From NCBI RefSeq assembly GCF_000153205.1, contig NZ_CH672427.1:2428342-2492341 (forward strand): a stretch of 64,000 nt of DNA, given 5' to 3'. This document shows, in pieces, positions 15,514-24,793 of this stretch. Made by a program: the position numbers and the translations under genes. Positions within the stretch are counted from its first letter, which is position 1. Every line of letters starts with the position of its first letter. Under the pieces are notes generated by a model. It was not told where the DNA came from. It saw only the letters and a program-made list of their open reading frames with translations, and did no database searches. This DNA is from Nitrococcus mobilis Nb-231. GTDB lineage: Bacteria; Pseudomonadota; Gammaproteobacteria; Nitrococcales; Nitrococcaceae.

Positions 15514-16758
15514 TTACGCCGGTTGTGCCGTGAGCCGTGGACGTGGTTTATGCTCCGGCCAGCTCCAATCGCGGCCCTTGAGCATTACGTTCCAATACAG
15601 CCAGGGGAAGAAGTAGCGCTTCAGCGCCCAATACGTGCGGCGGGGTACGCGTGGGTCGAGTGGAAAACTCGCCATCACTTCGCCACCATAGCGGAATTCG
15701 GCCAGCATGACCTTGCCGTGCTCAGTGGTCAGCGGGCAGGCCCCGTAGCCGTCGTATTCGGCTGCCTCGCTGGTGTGGCCGAGGGCTTGGAGCAGGCCGG
15801 CGACCACGACCGGGAACTGGCGCCGCGCCGCCGCCATGGTTTTGGCATTGGGGGTGTCGGTGCAGTCGCCGAGTGCGAAGACATTGTCGTAGCGGGTGTG
15901 CCGCAGGCGGTGCTTGTCCACGCTGACCCAGCCGGCCGCGCCGGCGAGCGGGCTGGTCTTGATGAAATCCGGTGCCGACTGCGGTGGTACCACGTGCAGC
16001 AAGTCGAAATGCCGGGTCACGGTGCCGTCTTCGGTTCGGAAGGTAGCTGTGCGTTGGTCGCCGTCCACCGCGATCAGGTCGTGTTTGAAATAGGGCGTGG
16101 CGCCGTAGCCCGCGATGATCTTGTCCAGCGCCTTAGCGTAGGCGGGTACACTGAACATGGCGCCGCCCTGATTATAGAAACCGATATTGGCCTTGACGCC
16201 GCGGCGCTGGAAGGTGTCCGCCGACAGATACAGCGCCTTTTGCGGCGCCCCGGCGCATTTGATCGGCATCGCCGGTTGAGTGAACAGCGCCTCGCCGCCA
16301 TCGAATGATTCGGTCAGTTGGTGGGTGTAGGGAGCCAGATCGTAGCGGTAGTTGGAGGTCACGCCGTTCTTGCCGAGCGTCTCGGGCAGTCCCTCGATTG
16401 CGTCCCAGTCGATCTGCAGGCCTACGGCGACGACCAGGAAGCGGTATTCGAGCGTACCGCCGCCGGCCAGTGTGAGGCGATTCTCCGCCGGTTGAAAGGA
16501 GGTCACCGCGTCCTTGATCCAGACCGCCTTCTGCGGCATCACCTCCGCCTCGCGGCGTTGGGTCTGCGCAGCCGTCATATCGCCGCCTCCGACCAGGGTC
16601 CAGCCGGGCTGATAGTAGTGATCCTCGCTCGGCTCGATTACCGCGACGTCGAGATCGGGTTGTCGGCGCAGCAGTGCCGCGGCCACCGCTAGGCCGGCCG
16701 TGCCGCCGCCGACGACGACCACGACGTGGCGCTTGTTTGTGGTTTGTAGGGTTGTCAT
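15514..16758 (-). CDS. sqr: Sulfide:quinone oxidoreductase, type II
   Basis: A 414-residue flavoprotein. VVVVGGGTAGLAVAAALLRR binds FAD; NVFALGDCTDTPNAKT is the second flavin motif. QPAMPIKCAGAPQKALYLS carries the redox Cys equivalent to the first active-site Cys of human SQOR, and YDGYGACPLTTEHGKVMLAE the second, which identifies the type II group. The C-terminal Trp/Tyr-rich segment (YFFPWLYWNVMLKGRDW) is the membrane anchor. The enzyme oxidises sulfide at the membrane, reduces quinone and forms persulfide with an acceptor thiol. ATG 16758 has AGGAGAAAATTCGCT upstream. It is divergent from the persulfide dioxygenase gene. Confidence 0.9.
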   Translation of the reverse strand: MTTLQTTNKRHVVVVVGGGTAGLAVAAALLRRQPDLDVAVIEPSEDHYYQPGWTLVGGGDMTAAQTQRREAEVMPQKAVWIKDAVTSFQPAENRLTLAGGGTLEYRFLVVAVGLQIDWDAIEGLPETLGKNGVTSNYRYDLAPYTHQLTESFDGGEALFTQPAMPIKCAGAPQKALYLSADTFQRRGVKANIGFYNQGGAMFSVPAYAKALDKIIAGYGATPYFKHDLIAVDGDQRTATFRTEDGTVTRHFDLLHVVPPQSAPDFIKTSPLAGAAGWVSVDKHRLRHTRYDNVFALGDCTDTPNAKTMAAARRQFPVVVAGLLQALGHTSEAAEYDGYGACPLTTEHGKVMLAEFRYGGEVMASFPLDPRVPRRTYWALKRYFFPWLYWNVMLKGRDWSWPEHKPRPRLTAQPA

Positions 16759-16813
16759 AGCGAATTTTCTCCTTTCAATGCTTGCCCCTCAGGGTGTAGC
16801 TCATTAATATTTA

Positions 16814-16845
16814 TAGAATAAATATATTCCAAAAAGAAATATTCT
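16814..16845. promoter_or_regulatory. AT-rich intergenic palindrome between sqr and the dioxygenase gene
   Basis: GAATAAATATATTC (16816-16829; arms GAATA/TATTC) is followed by GAAATATTC (16836-16844). ATTC/GAAT half sites in a divergent sulfide-oxidation promoter resemble sites of ArsR-type persulfide sensors (BigR/SqrR) in other proteobacteria; no such regulator gene is in this window. Position and symmetry are the only evidence. Confidence 0.4.
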
Positions 16846-16857
16846 GGTTAGAGGTGC

Positions 16858-17565
16858 ATGATGTTCTTCCGTCAATTGTTCGACCGACAATCGAGCACTT
16901 ATACGTATTTGATCGCCTCCGGCAAGGGCCGGTAGGGCTTGATTATTGATCCGGTCAGGGAACAGATGTCGGTTTACCTTGGCCTGATCGAGCAGCTTGA
17001 TCTTAAGCTCATACGTGCCATCGATATGCACACGCATGCCGACCATGTTACCGCGCTTGGCGATCTGCGCGACGCCACAGATTGTGCGACCCTCAGGGGC
17101 GAGTTCACGAGAGCCGAGTGTGTCTCGCAACATGTCCGCGAGGGTGAGACCGTCGCTGTCGACGGAGTTTGGCTCAAAGCGCTGTACACGCCGGGCCACA
17201 CGAACGAGTCGTTCGGTTTCATGCTCGATGGGCGCGGCGAGTGCGAGGATGCCGTGTTCACCAGTGATGTATTACTGATCCGCGGTTCGGGGCGTACCGA
17301 TTTCCAGGGTGGCGATCCTTACGCATCGTACGATTCGATCGTGAACAAGCTGTTTACGCTGCGCGAGGAAACGCGGGCATACCCGGCTCACGATTATAAG
17401 GGATGCACGGTCTCCACCATCTGGGAGGAGCGGCGTTTTAATCCGCGTTTAGCCGGCAAGAGCGCTGAACAATACGCTGAAATCATGCGCAGCCTGAACC
17501 TGCCCGATCCCAAAATGATAGGCGTGGCAGTGCCGGCCAATCTGGCTTGCGGGCAGAGAGCATGA
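16858..17565 (+). CDS. Persulfide dioxygenase (ETHE1-like), interrupted by an in-frame amber codon
   Basis: ATG at 16858/16861 opens MFFRQLFDRQSSTYTYLIAS, the normal ETHE1-like N-terminus, but codon 26 is TAG (16933-16935) in GKGR-stop-GLIIDPV, where relatives have Glu or Gln. The frame then runs unbroken to 17565: HTHADHVTALGDL (metal ligands), LYTPGHTNESFGF, FTSDVLLIRGSGRTDFQGGD and YPAHDYKGCT all fit a metallo-beta-lactamase-fold, Fe(II) persulfide dioxygenase, with Asp and His ligands kept. It turns persulfide from SQR into sulfite. The gene is coupled to the SulP gene 7 bp downstream. An internal TTG at 16939 could give a shortened protein. Either a recent nonsense mutation, a sequence error, or suppression. 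Confidence 0.85.
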
Positions 17566-17572
17566 AGCGGCG

Positions 17573-19342
17573 ATGAGTGGGGGTGCCAGAGCATGGCAAA
17601 TCTTGCCGCGCCTGCTGCCCCTGCTCGGACAGTTGCGCGCCGCTGGCCGTAGCGCTTGGGCGGACGATCTGATCGCCGGAATCATAATGGCCGTTCTGCT
17701 GGTGCCGCAGAGCATGGCCTATGCGGTGCTAGCCGGCCTGCCACCGGAAATGGGGTTGTATGCGTCGATTACCCCACCGCTCGCGTATGCGTTGTTCGGC
17801 ACCAGTCGAGTGCTGGGAGTGGGCCCAGTGGCGGTGCTCGCGCTCATGGTGGCCAGCGCGCTCAACGACTACAGCGCTGGAGACCGGCAGCTTTGGCTGA
17901 GCGGCGCCGTCATCCTGGCCGCCGAAGGAGGTCTGTTTCTTTCGCTCCTTGGCGCGTTCCGGCTCGGTGTTTTGGTCAACTTCATCAGCCACCCTGTGCT
18001 CTCGGGATTTACCAGCGGTGCGGCGATGCTAATCATTACGAGTCAGATCAATCATTTGTTGGGGATTGATTTGGCCCGTGGCGATGTGTTCGAGACACTG
18101 CAGGCGCTGATCAGCCATTTCGGTGAGCTGCATGTTCCGACTCTGACGTTTGGCCTGGTCGCCCTCATAGTGTTGCTGGCGGGGCGCAGCCCGCTCAGGC
18201 GTCTATTGCAGCGGGTCGGTATGGCTGCTCGTAGTGCCATGTTAATTGTACGCACGATTCCGTTGGTCGTTGTAATTTTAGCCACACTGGCGGCGGCGCT
18301 GCTCAATGTCGAGAGCACCTATGGGTTAGCCGTGGTGGGCACCGTGCCGGCTAGGCTGCCGGTGCCATCGCTTGGTTTCCTCTCCGCACCGGGCTGGCAT
18401 GCACTGCTGCCCTCAGCGGTGCTGATCGCCTTGGTGGGTTATGTGGAAAGCGTATCGCTGGCCAAGGTGCTGGCCGCACGTCGACGCCAGAAAGTCGATG
18501 TCAATCGGGAGCTTATCGCCCTTGGCCTGAGCAACCTCGCCGCCGCTGCGGCTGGCACCATGCCGGTGGCCGGTGGTTTTTCGCGCTCGGTGGTCAACTT
18601 TGATGTCGGTGCCCGTACCCAGCTGGCCGGTATCATCACCGCCGGGCTGATCGGCGTGGTTGCTTTGTTTTTCACGGGTTGGTTCTACTACCTACCGGAT
18701 GCGGTGTTGGCGGCGATCATCGTCGTCGCGGTTGCGCAGTTGATCGATGTGGCTGGCGCGCGCCGGGTGTGGGCTTACGACCGCGCCGACGGCGCCGCCT
18801 TGGCGGTAACGTGCGTGGCGGTGCTCGGGCTCGGTATCGAGCTGGGATTGCTGATGGGTATCGTACTGTCGCTGGCGTTGTACTTGTGGCGCACCGGTCA
18901 CCCGCACATCGTCGTGGTTGGCCGGCTTCCCGGCACCGAGCATTTCCGCAACGTCAATCGTTACGTGGCGCAGACCAACCCGCGGGTACTAGCGGTGCGT
19001 ATCGACGAGAGCATTTATTTCGCCAACGCGGCCCAGGTCGAAGATTTCATAACCCGGCACTTGGCGGCTGCGCCGGATACCCAGGAATTGCTGCTGGTCA
19101 TGGCTGCAGTCAATTACATCGATGCGAGCGGCCTGGAGATGCTCGAGCATTTGGAAGAAGGGCTGGCGTATGCCGGCATCGTTTTGTATCTGGCTGAGGT
19201 AAAAGGGCCGGTGCAGGACCGCTTACGCCATACTCGTCTGGGGCAGCGGGTTGCCGAGCGCACTTATCTCACCACGGGCCAAGCATTCGATGCCTTCGCC
19301 AACGCAGGACGTTCGAAGCGGCTCAATGGTGTCGATCCCTGA
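17573..19342 (+). CDS. SulP-family sulfate/anion transporter with STAS domain
   Basis: A 589-residue inner-membrane protein. The SulP signature lies near the start: ADDLIAGIIMAVLLVPQSMA and YAVLAGLPPEMGLYAS. About twelve hydrophobic segments follow to residue ~440, then a C-terminal STAS domain (VLAVRIDESIYFANAAQVED; YIDASGLEMLEHLEEGL). The start ATG follows the dioxygenase stop by 7 bp, so the two form an operon opposite sqr. In this setting it may handle the sulfite/sulfate made by sulfide oxidation, but SulP proteins also carry bicarbonate and other anions, so the substrate is inferred. Confidence 0.87.
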   Translation: MSGGARAWQILPRLLPLLGQLRAAGRSAWADDLIAGIIMAVLLVPQSMAYAVLAGLPPEMGLYASITPPLAYALFGTSRVLGVGPVAVLALMVASALNDYSAGDRQLWLSGAVILAAEGGLFLSLLGAFRLGVLVNFISHPVLSGFTSGAAMLIITSQINHLLGIDLARGDVFETLQALISHFGELHVPTLTFGLVALIVLLAGRSPLRRLLQRVGMAARSAMLIVRTIPLVVVILATLAAALLNVESTYGLAVVGTVPARLPVPSLGFLSAPGWHALLPSAVLIALVGYVESVSLAKVLAARRRQKVDVNRELIALGLSNLAAAAAGTMPVAGGFSRSVVNFDVGARTQLAGIITAGLIGVVALFFTGWFYYLPDAVLAAIIVVAVAQLIDVAGARRVWAYDRADGAALAVTCVAVLGLGIELGLLMGIVLSLALYLWRTGHPHIVVVGRLPGTEHFRNVNRYVAQTNPRVLAVRIDESIYFANAAQVEDFITRHLAAAPDTQELLLVMAAVNYIDASGLEMLEHLEEGLAYAGIVLYLAEVKGPVQDRLRHTRLGQRVAERTYLTTGQAFDAFANAGRSKRLNGVDP

Positions 19343-19344
19343 AA

Positions 19345-19380
19345 AACCCCTGTGTCAAAACCCTATTCGATACAGGGGTT
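19345..19380 (+). terminator. Hairpin after the SulP gene
   Basis: AACCCCTGT (19345-19353) pairs with ACAGGGGTT (19372-19380), a 9-bp stem with an 18-nt loop just after the stop codon. There is no T-run, so it may be a Rho-dependent or mRNA-stabilising structure rather than an intrinsic terminator. Confidence 0.45.
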
Positions 19381-20071
19381 GTAGGAAGGAGAAAGCACCT
19401 GCAGGCCGGAATGAGGGGGTGACGGGGCTTTACTAGAGCCTACAGGTGCGAAATCAGCAGACGCGCGCTTGCGCTCAGTCGAATCCTCTATTAACTAACG
19501 TTTGCTCCGGTAAGCACATCCACGACTGTATGGCTGCAGCTAATAATGCTTAATTTATATACAAAAGTCATACCAATATTTTTAAATTTAATTAAATCAA
19601 TATAATATATTTATCAACCGGCATCGTTCCACTTATGTGGCCGCCAAATCTGTCGCTGAATAGCGACATGAAATTGCCTCCCGCGGCTGCCTCTCGTCAT
19701 GCTCCCCGCTTCGGCTGCATACTAAGCTTACGCCTGATGGCGGTCTTCAGCCAAGTTTGGCTTTTCCGGGATGTGCAATGGTTGGTAACCACGGAATCCT
19801 ATCACGTATAAGAAATTGATAAGTTGAATAAAATATCTATGTGCGCCGTGTGATCGGCACAGAAATATTGAGCTGATGCGACGCTCAAATGTCCGTCTCT
19901 ATTTGGAGACAGGCATGCTGTGGGATGATTGCATGCGGTTTTCCACGTGCTCTCATTTCACCGTTGGCAGACGACCAAGTTATTGGTAGACAGCAAGTTT
20001 GCCGTTGGCCTGTATGGCTAATGCCTAGCCAAGGGATCTGCAGCTCGGCATCGGAGATGTTCTCCCGCGCA
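19381..20071. other. Intergenic region between sulP and glrR
   Basis: About 690 bp without a convincing gene. 19540-19615 is very AT-rich, unlike the surrounding sequence. A short GTCTC/GAGAC hairpin lies near 19895. Nothing else is recognised; a small RNA cannot be excluded. Confidence 0.4.
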
Positions 20072-21430
20072 TCAGCGTGCCTGTTTGAACAGGCTGGGAT
20101 TGAGGTCGTGGCGGTTGAGCAATTTGTAGAATTCGGTGCGGTTTCTTTTCGCCAGTCGGGCAGCACGGCTGACATTACCTTCGGTGATCTGCAGCAGCTT
20201 AACTAAGTAACTGCGCTCGAAATCGCGGCGAGCATCGGCGAAAGGCGGCAGTCCAGGGGCATCCCCCCGCAAGGCTTGCTGCACCAGATCGTATGAAATG
20301 ATCGGCGTCGCGGATAAAATCGCCACCTGCTCGATTACGTTATAAAGCTGCCGGATATTACCCGGCCACTGAGCGCTGACCAGGTGCTCCATGGCCTCCT
20401 GCGAAAAGCCTTTGAGATTCTTTTCATATTTGCGTGCCAGTTGATGAAGGAAGTGATTGGCCAGAACAGGCACATCTTCTCGGCGCTGCGCGAGCGAGGG
20501 CAGGGATAAGGTGACTACGTTGAGCCGATAGTAGAGATCCTCGCGGAAACGGCCCTCGGCCATCTCTAGTTCCAGGTCACGATGGGTGGCGGAGATGATC
20601 CGCACATTGACCGATATGTCCTGCGTGTAGCCGACTGGCCGCACTTGATGCTCCTGCAGCACTCGCAGCAGCTTGACTTGGAGCGCCAGCGGCATATCCC
20701 CGATTTCATCGAGGAATAGCGTCCCGCCGTCAGCGGCCTTGAAAAGGCCCTCGTGGTCTTGATTAGCGCCCGTGAAGGCGCCTTTTTTATGGCCAAAAAG
20801 TTCGGATTCCAGCAGTGGTTCGGGTATCGCGCCACAATTGACGGCGATGAAGGGCCCCTTGCTGCACCGGCTTGTATTATGGATGGCTTTTGCCAGCAAT
20901 TCTTTGCCGGTGCCGCTCTCACCCTGTATGAATACGCTGGCTTCGCTCGGAGCGATCAGCTTGGCGCGCTGCAGGACGTCTTCCATCAAAGGGCTGCGGC
21001 TGATGATCTCGGCACGCCAGGTATTGGTTTGTTTGCCCGCGGTGTCTGGCTCTACGATACCCGAAAGGCGCAAGGCACTTTCCACTTGTTGTAATAGCGC
21101 GGGGGCCTCGAACGGCTTGGTAATGAAACCGAAGACGCCTTTCTGAGTTGCCTCCACGGCATCCGGAATCGAGCCGTGAGCCGTAAGAATGATCACGGGT
21201 AGCGTAGGGTGCTGTTTGTGCAGGTTCTGGAACAGCGTCATGCCATCCATGCCGTCCATGCGCAGATCCGTTATTACCAGATGCGGTCTGATGCCTGCAA
21301 AATTCGATAACGCTTCCTCACCGCTTTGAGCAGTTGCCACCTCGTAGCCGTTGGATTTGAGTCGAATGGAGAGCAGACGCAGCACCCCGGGGTCGTCGTC
21401 GACCACCAGGATTCGGTAGCCTTTGGCCAT
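20072..21430 (-). CDS. glrR: Sigma-54-dependent response regulator GlrR (QseF/YfhA)
   Basis: A 452-residue NtrC-family activator. The receiver domain ([15 protein letters not shown]) has phospho-Asp at about residue 55 ([13 protein letters not shown]). The AAA+ domain has Walker A GESGTGKE, the sigma-54 contact loop GAFTGA, Walker B LFLDEIGD and the arginine finger segment. The C-terminus is a Fis-type HTH ([20 protein letters not shown]). It pairs with the GlrK kinase encoded upstream. ATG 21430 is preferred over an upstream in-frame start because the receiver begins there. In enterobacteria GlrR drives glmY and rpoE; here its targets are unknown. It is the last gene of glrK-qseG-glrR. Confidence 0.9.
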   Translation of the reverse strand: MAKGYRILVVDDDPGVLRLLSIRLKSNGYEVATAQSGEEALSNFAGIRPHLVITDLRMDGMDGMTLFQNLHKQHPTLPVIILTAHGSIPDAVEATQKGVFGFITKPFEAPALLQQVESALRLSGIVEPDTAGKQTNTWRAEIISRSPLMEDVLQRAKLIAPSEASVFIQGESGTGKELLAKAIHNTSRCSKGPFIAVNCGAIPEPLLESELFGHKKGAFTGANQDHEGLFKAADGGTLFLDEIGDMPLALQVKLLRVLQEHQVRPVGYTQDISVNVRIISATHRDLELEMAEGRFREDLYYRLNVVTLSLPSLAQRREDVPVLANHFLHQLARKYEKNLKGFSQEAMEHLVSAQWPGNIRQLYNVIEQVAILSATPIISYDLVQQALRGDAPGLPPFADARRDFERSYLVKLLQITEGNVSRAARLAKRNRTEFYKLLNRHDLNPSLFKQAR

Positions 21431-21446
21431 GTTTGATTTCACTCCG

Positions 21447-21998
21447 CTAGAGCTGATTGCGCTGCTGAATGCTTTTCTCAATGGCCTTTAGGCCTTCGAG
21501 CTGTTTGTGTAATTTTTCATTTTCATCTTGCAGCGTTTTGATCTGGTGGTGGTAATTTTGTAGCTCGGCTTGCGCTCCGTCGGCGGCCTTGCGGGTTTCG
21601 ATCAAGTCTTGTAGCAGAAAGGCGAGTTTGCCTGCAGCGGAGTACCGATTAAATGCATTGTTCAGACATGGATCTAAAACGGTTTGGCTGCTCGGGCCGC
21701 TTTCGTGAGCCGATAGCCTGCTGAGTATCATAGCTGATTTCAACCGAACCGTGGTGCAGTCATTCTTTTCCAGGCTGCCTTGGAGTCCAGTAAGGCGGGT
21801 TTTCAGACCGCTCTGGTCGAGCCTGTCGAGATCCCGATAATAACCCAGCAGTTCGGTGATCCGTCTCGCGTCGGGTTGGGCAAGCTCCGCTGTGCCTGGG
21901 GCGTTCGCGTCTTGGCTGCTTTCGACAGGAAAATAGCGACAGCCTGTCATCATCAGCGGGAGGGTGAGAAGAATCAACGCGAGCGGCATTTTGCTCAT
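21447..21998 (-). CDS. qseG: QseG/YfhG-like lipoprotein
   Basis: A 183-residue lipoprotein lying between the GlrK kinase and GlrR regulator genes. MSKMPLALILLTLPLMMTGC is a lipoprotein signal with Cys as the acylated residue. The C-terminus (AELQNYHHQIKTLQDENEKL and beyond) is a coiled coil. Gene order and architecture match YfhG/QseG, an outer-membrane lipoprotein that interacts with the kinase in enterobacteria. Start at ATG 21998; an upstream TTG at 22043 is possible but would lengthen the signal peptide. Sequence conservation is low, so the name rests largely on context. Confidence 0.75.
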   Translation of the reverse strand: MSKMPLALILLTLPLMMTGCRYFPVESSQDANAPGTAELAQPDARRITELLGYYRDLDRLDQSGLKTRLTGLQGSLEKNDCTTVRLKSAMILSRLSAHESGPSSQTVLDPCLNNAFNRYSAAGKLAFLLQDLIETRKAADGAQAELQNYHHQIKTLQDENEKLHKQLEGLKAIEKSIQQRNQL

Positions 21999-22060
21999 GC
22001 ATAAAAGCCTATTAATTTTAGAAATACGTTTTGGGCTGTTCAAGGTCCATTTTCGGCTGC

Positions 22061-23518
22061 TCAGTTGACAGCCGCCAGTTTTGAGTTCGCGCGAGACGGC
22101 AACATGACCCGCAGTCGCGCTCCGGAACTCGGCCTATCTAGAACATCGATGCGTCCATCGTGCGCGAGCACATACTCTCGAGCAATGGAAAGCCCTAACC
22201 CGGAGCCCTTGACGTAGCCTTCGGGTTGACGCTTACCTTGGAAAAAAGCTTCGAATACTCTATCGCGTTCCGCGGCAGTGATGCCGGGTCCCTGATCGGC
22301 GACGTCTAGCACGACGGTATTTTCGAGCTGCAGCGTTCTGATGGTAAGCGCGCCGTGGGTAGGTGAGAATTTGATTGCGTTAGAAAGCAGGTTGTCCACG
22401 ACGGTTCGTAGTTTCCCCGCATCGCCAAGCAAGCGGCATTCGGCGAGCTTAGCCGTTACCAGCAGCGACTTCGCTTTGATTGCCACCTTGTGATTTTGCA
22501 GTACGTTTTCCACCAACGTGCTCATGTCCACCGGGGTGAGATTGAGCGCAGGACGGTGCGCCTGCATACGGGAGAAATCGAGCAGATCCTCGATTAGGAT
22601 CTGTAGGCGGTGTCCGCTTGCGTAGAGGATCTGAGTAATCTCCCGCTGTTCGTCGTTGAGCCTACCTACTACTTCATCTTCCAGGAGAGCCGTGCTCTCT
22701 CGAATCGTGGTGAGCGGCGTTTTGAGCTCATGAGAGACGTGCCGCAGGAAACGCGTTTTCTCGCCCTCGAGCTCGATCAGTCGACGGCGCAACCACTCAA
22801 GACGCTCGCCCAGCGCATGCAGGTCCTGGGGCCCAGAGACTTCGATGGGCGAGCCGAAACGGCCAGCACCGAGTTTGCGAATGGCGTTATCCACCTGGCG
22901 GACGGGACGCGAGATCAGTACAGTAAAAATCGCTGTTGAGATAAGGGTCAGCGGGATAAGTGCAATCGCCAGCCAGAATAGCACGCGTTGAGCCATGGTG
23001 GCCGTCTGCTGCATTACTTGAACCTCGTGGTCGATCTGCCGATTACTCCCCCGGCTGATTTGATCGGCGAGCTTGTGCAGGGTGATGAAGATAGCCGCAG
23101 TCTTCTGCTGCGTCATCTGTTGGCGTGCGTTTTCATCCGATACGCGTTGGAACAGCTCGGTTTCTTGGCGGCCGATGTCGTCGATATGGTGGCGATGTGG
23201 TGCTGTGGCGGTGAGAATACTGAGGTGGTTGACGATGGATTGGAACTCATCGTGAGTCTCTTTGTAAACTTTGAACAGCGATTGATCACCCAGCAACAAA
23301 TACTGCCGCGCCGTGCGCTCCATCCCGGTGAGCGCCTCTGCGAGGCTGCGGCTGCCCTGGATTGCCTGGGCCGCATTGTAGACGGCCGTCTGGGCCTGCT
23401 CGGAGAGTCGGTCAACGTAGACACCGGCGTAAGCCAGGGCAAAGAACAGTGGCAATGATACGACCCCAAAGCCATATAGGATCAGGGTCAGGGTCGATCG
23501 CGGGTGGTATAGCTTCAT
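22061..23518 (-). CDS. glrK: Sensor histidine kinase GlrK (QseE/YfhK)
   Basis: A 485-residue kinase. An N-terminal membrane helix (LILYGFGVVSLPLFFALAYA), a helical periplasmic domain of ~150 residues, and a second helix (VLFWLAIALIPLTLISTAIF) precede a HAMP segment (SRPVRQVDNAIRKLGAGRFG). The H-box is FLRHVSHELKTPLTTIRES, followed by N (LRTVVDNLLSNAIKFSP), G1 (DVADQGPGI), F and G2 (KGSGLGLSIAREYV) boxes. It phosphorylates GlrR in response to envelope signals. The operon order glrK-qseG-glrR is that of gammaproteobacteria. It starts 17 bp after ruvB ends, so transcription may run on from the ruv cluster. Confidence 0.88.
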   Translation of the reverse strand: MKLYHPRSTLTLILYGFGVVSLPLFFALAYAGVYVDRLSEQAQTAVYNAAQAIQGSRSLAEALTGMERTARQYLLLGDQSLFKVYKETHDEFQSIVNHLSILTATAPHRHHIDDIGRQETELFQRVSDENARQQMTQQKTAAIFITLHKLADQISRGSNRQIDHEVQVMQQTATMAQRVLFWLAIALIPLTLISTAIFTVLISRPVRQVDNAIRKLGAGRFGSPIEVSGPQDLHALGERLEWLRRRLIELEGEKTRFLRHVSHELKTPLTTIRESTALLEDEVVGRLNDEQREITQILYASGHRLQILIEDLLDFSRMQAHRPALNLTPVDMSTLVENVLQNHKVAIKAKSLLVTAKLAECRLLGDAGKLRTVVDNLLSNAIKFSPTHGALTIRTLQLENTVVLDVADQGPGITAAERDRVFEAFFQGKRQPEGYVKGSGLGLSIAREYVLAHDGRIDVLDRPSSGARLRVMLPSRANSKLAAVN

Positions 23519-23535
23519 CGCGCGAATGGCCGCAC

Positions 23536-24579
23536 TTAGGCGTCGTCGAACAGATCCGGCGTCGTCTCGTGGTTGCGCGCAGGCGGTGGGTAGCCAAAAT
23601 GCAGATAAGCGCTGCGGGTTGCCATGCGCCCCCGCGCCGTGCGCATGATAAACCCCTGCTGGATCAGATAGGGTTCGAGCACATCCTCGATGGTGCCGCG
23701 TTCGTCGCCGATTGCCGCTGCTAAGCTGTCCACTCCCACCGGTCCGCCGTCGAATTTCTCAATGATGGTCAGCAATAACCGTCGATCCTGGACATCGAAG
23801 CCGTTGCCATCCACATTCAGTAGGTCCATGGCGGCCTTTGCTACCTCCATCGTGATGCGCCCGTCCGCTTTGACTTCAGCGAAATCGCGTACCCGTCGCA
23901 GCAGGCGATTGGCAATTCGTGGGGTTCCCCGGGAGCGCTGCGCGATCTCCAATGCCCCACGAGCGTCTATAGCCAGTGCCAGCAATGTCGCGGAGCGCTG
24001 CACGATGGCCGCGAGATCTTCCACGCAATAATACTCCAGGCGCTGCACGATGCCGAAGCGATCGCGCAGAGGCGAGGTGAGCAGGCCCGCTCGGGTTGTG
24101 GCGCCCACTAGCGTAAACGGTGGCAAATCGAGTTTGATCGAGCGCGCCGCCGGCCCCTCGCCGATCAGGATGTCGATTTTGAAGTCCTCCATTGCAGGAT
24201 AGAGAACCTCCTCGATCACCGGTGAGAGCCGATGGATTTCGTCGATAAACAGCACATCTTGGGGTTCGAGATTGGTCAGCAGCGCCGCTAGGTCGCCGGG
24301 TTTGTCGAGCACTGGCCCTGAGGTTTGACGCAAGCCCACCCCCAGCTCATGGGCGACAATGTGTGCAAGGGTCGTTTTGCCCAGGCCGGGGGGACCGAAG
24401 ATCAGGACATGATCAAGCGGCTCGCCACGTTGCCGTGCGGCATGGACGAAAATCTCCAGCTGTTCTCTAACCGTTGGTTGGCCTACATAATCGGCCAATC
24501 GGCGCGGGCGGATGGCACGATCGATGGCCTCGTCTTCGCCCGCAGCCTGTTCTTGAACGACTCGATCCGGCTCAATCAT
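23536..24579 (-). CDS. ruvB: Holliday junction helicase RuvB
   Basis: A 347-residue AAA+ motor that, with RuvA, drives branch migration of Holliday junctions. [20 protein letters not shown] opens the domain; Walker A is [14 protein letters not shown], Walker [12 protein letters not shown], sensor 1 [11 protein letters not shown], and the C-terminal winged helix ends with [17 protein letters not shown]. Length is typical. ATG 24579. About 215 bp separate it from ruvA, longer than usual; that gap holds no recognised gene. Confidence 0.97.
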   Translation of the reverse strand: MIEPDRVVQEQAAGEDEAIDRAIRPRRLADYVGQPTVREQLEIFVHAARQRGEPLDHVLIFGPPGLGKTTLAHIVAHELGVGLRQTSGPVLDKPGDLAALLTNLEPQDVLFIDEIHRLSPVIEEVLYPAMEDFKIDILIGEGPAARSIKLDLPPFTLVGATTRAGLLTSPLRDRFGIVQRLEYYCVEDLAAIVQRSATLLALAIDARGALEIAQRSRGTPRIANRLLRRVRDFAEVKADGRITMEVAKAAMDLLNVDGNGFDVQDRRLLLTIIEKFDGGPVGVDSLAAAIGDERGTIEDVLEPYLIQQGFIMRTARGRMATRSAYLHFGYPPPARNHETTPDLFDDA

Positions 24580-24793
24580 GACCCGTGCATCCTCAGGCGT
24601 GCCTGCAAGCAGCCGTGCATATAGGCATTGCCCGTATTTAATGCCTTGTGGTTCGAAGGAGCATCGCTTCCACTTCTGTGCTAGCGAACGATCCGGCGGT
24701 GGCTAAATCCCGTGTAATGTATTGATGGTAGGTGCCGGCGTGGCTGGCGTTGGGTTGCTTTGGGCAAAGACCATGCATCGGCTTGCTCATGGT

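Noticed and set aside
15363-15533. Open tail downstream of regA ending at 15533
   Set aside because: 57 codons reading LGVRARRPTNGKVHGRVGYG with no start, ribosome site or known family; it overlaps the end of sqr. Could be a relic but not supportable.
15439-16308. 289-codon plus-strand frame opposite sqr
   Set aside because: Antisense shadow of the SQR gene, whose FAD and Cys motifs are intact on the minus strand.
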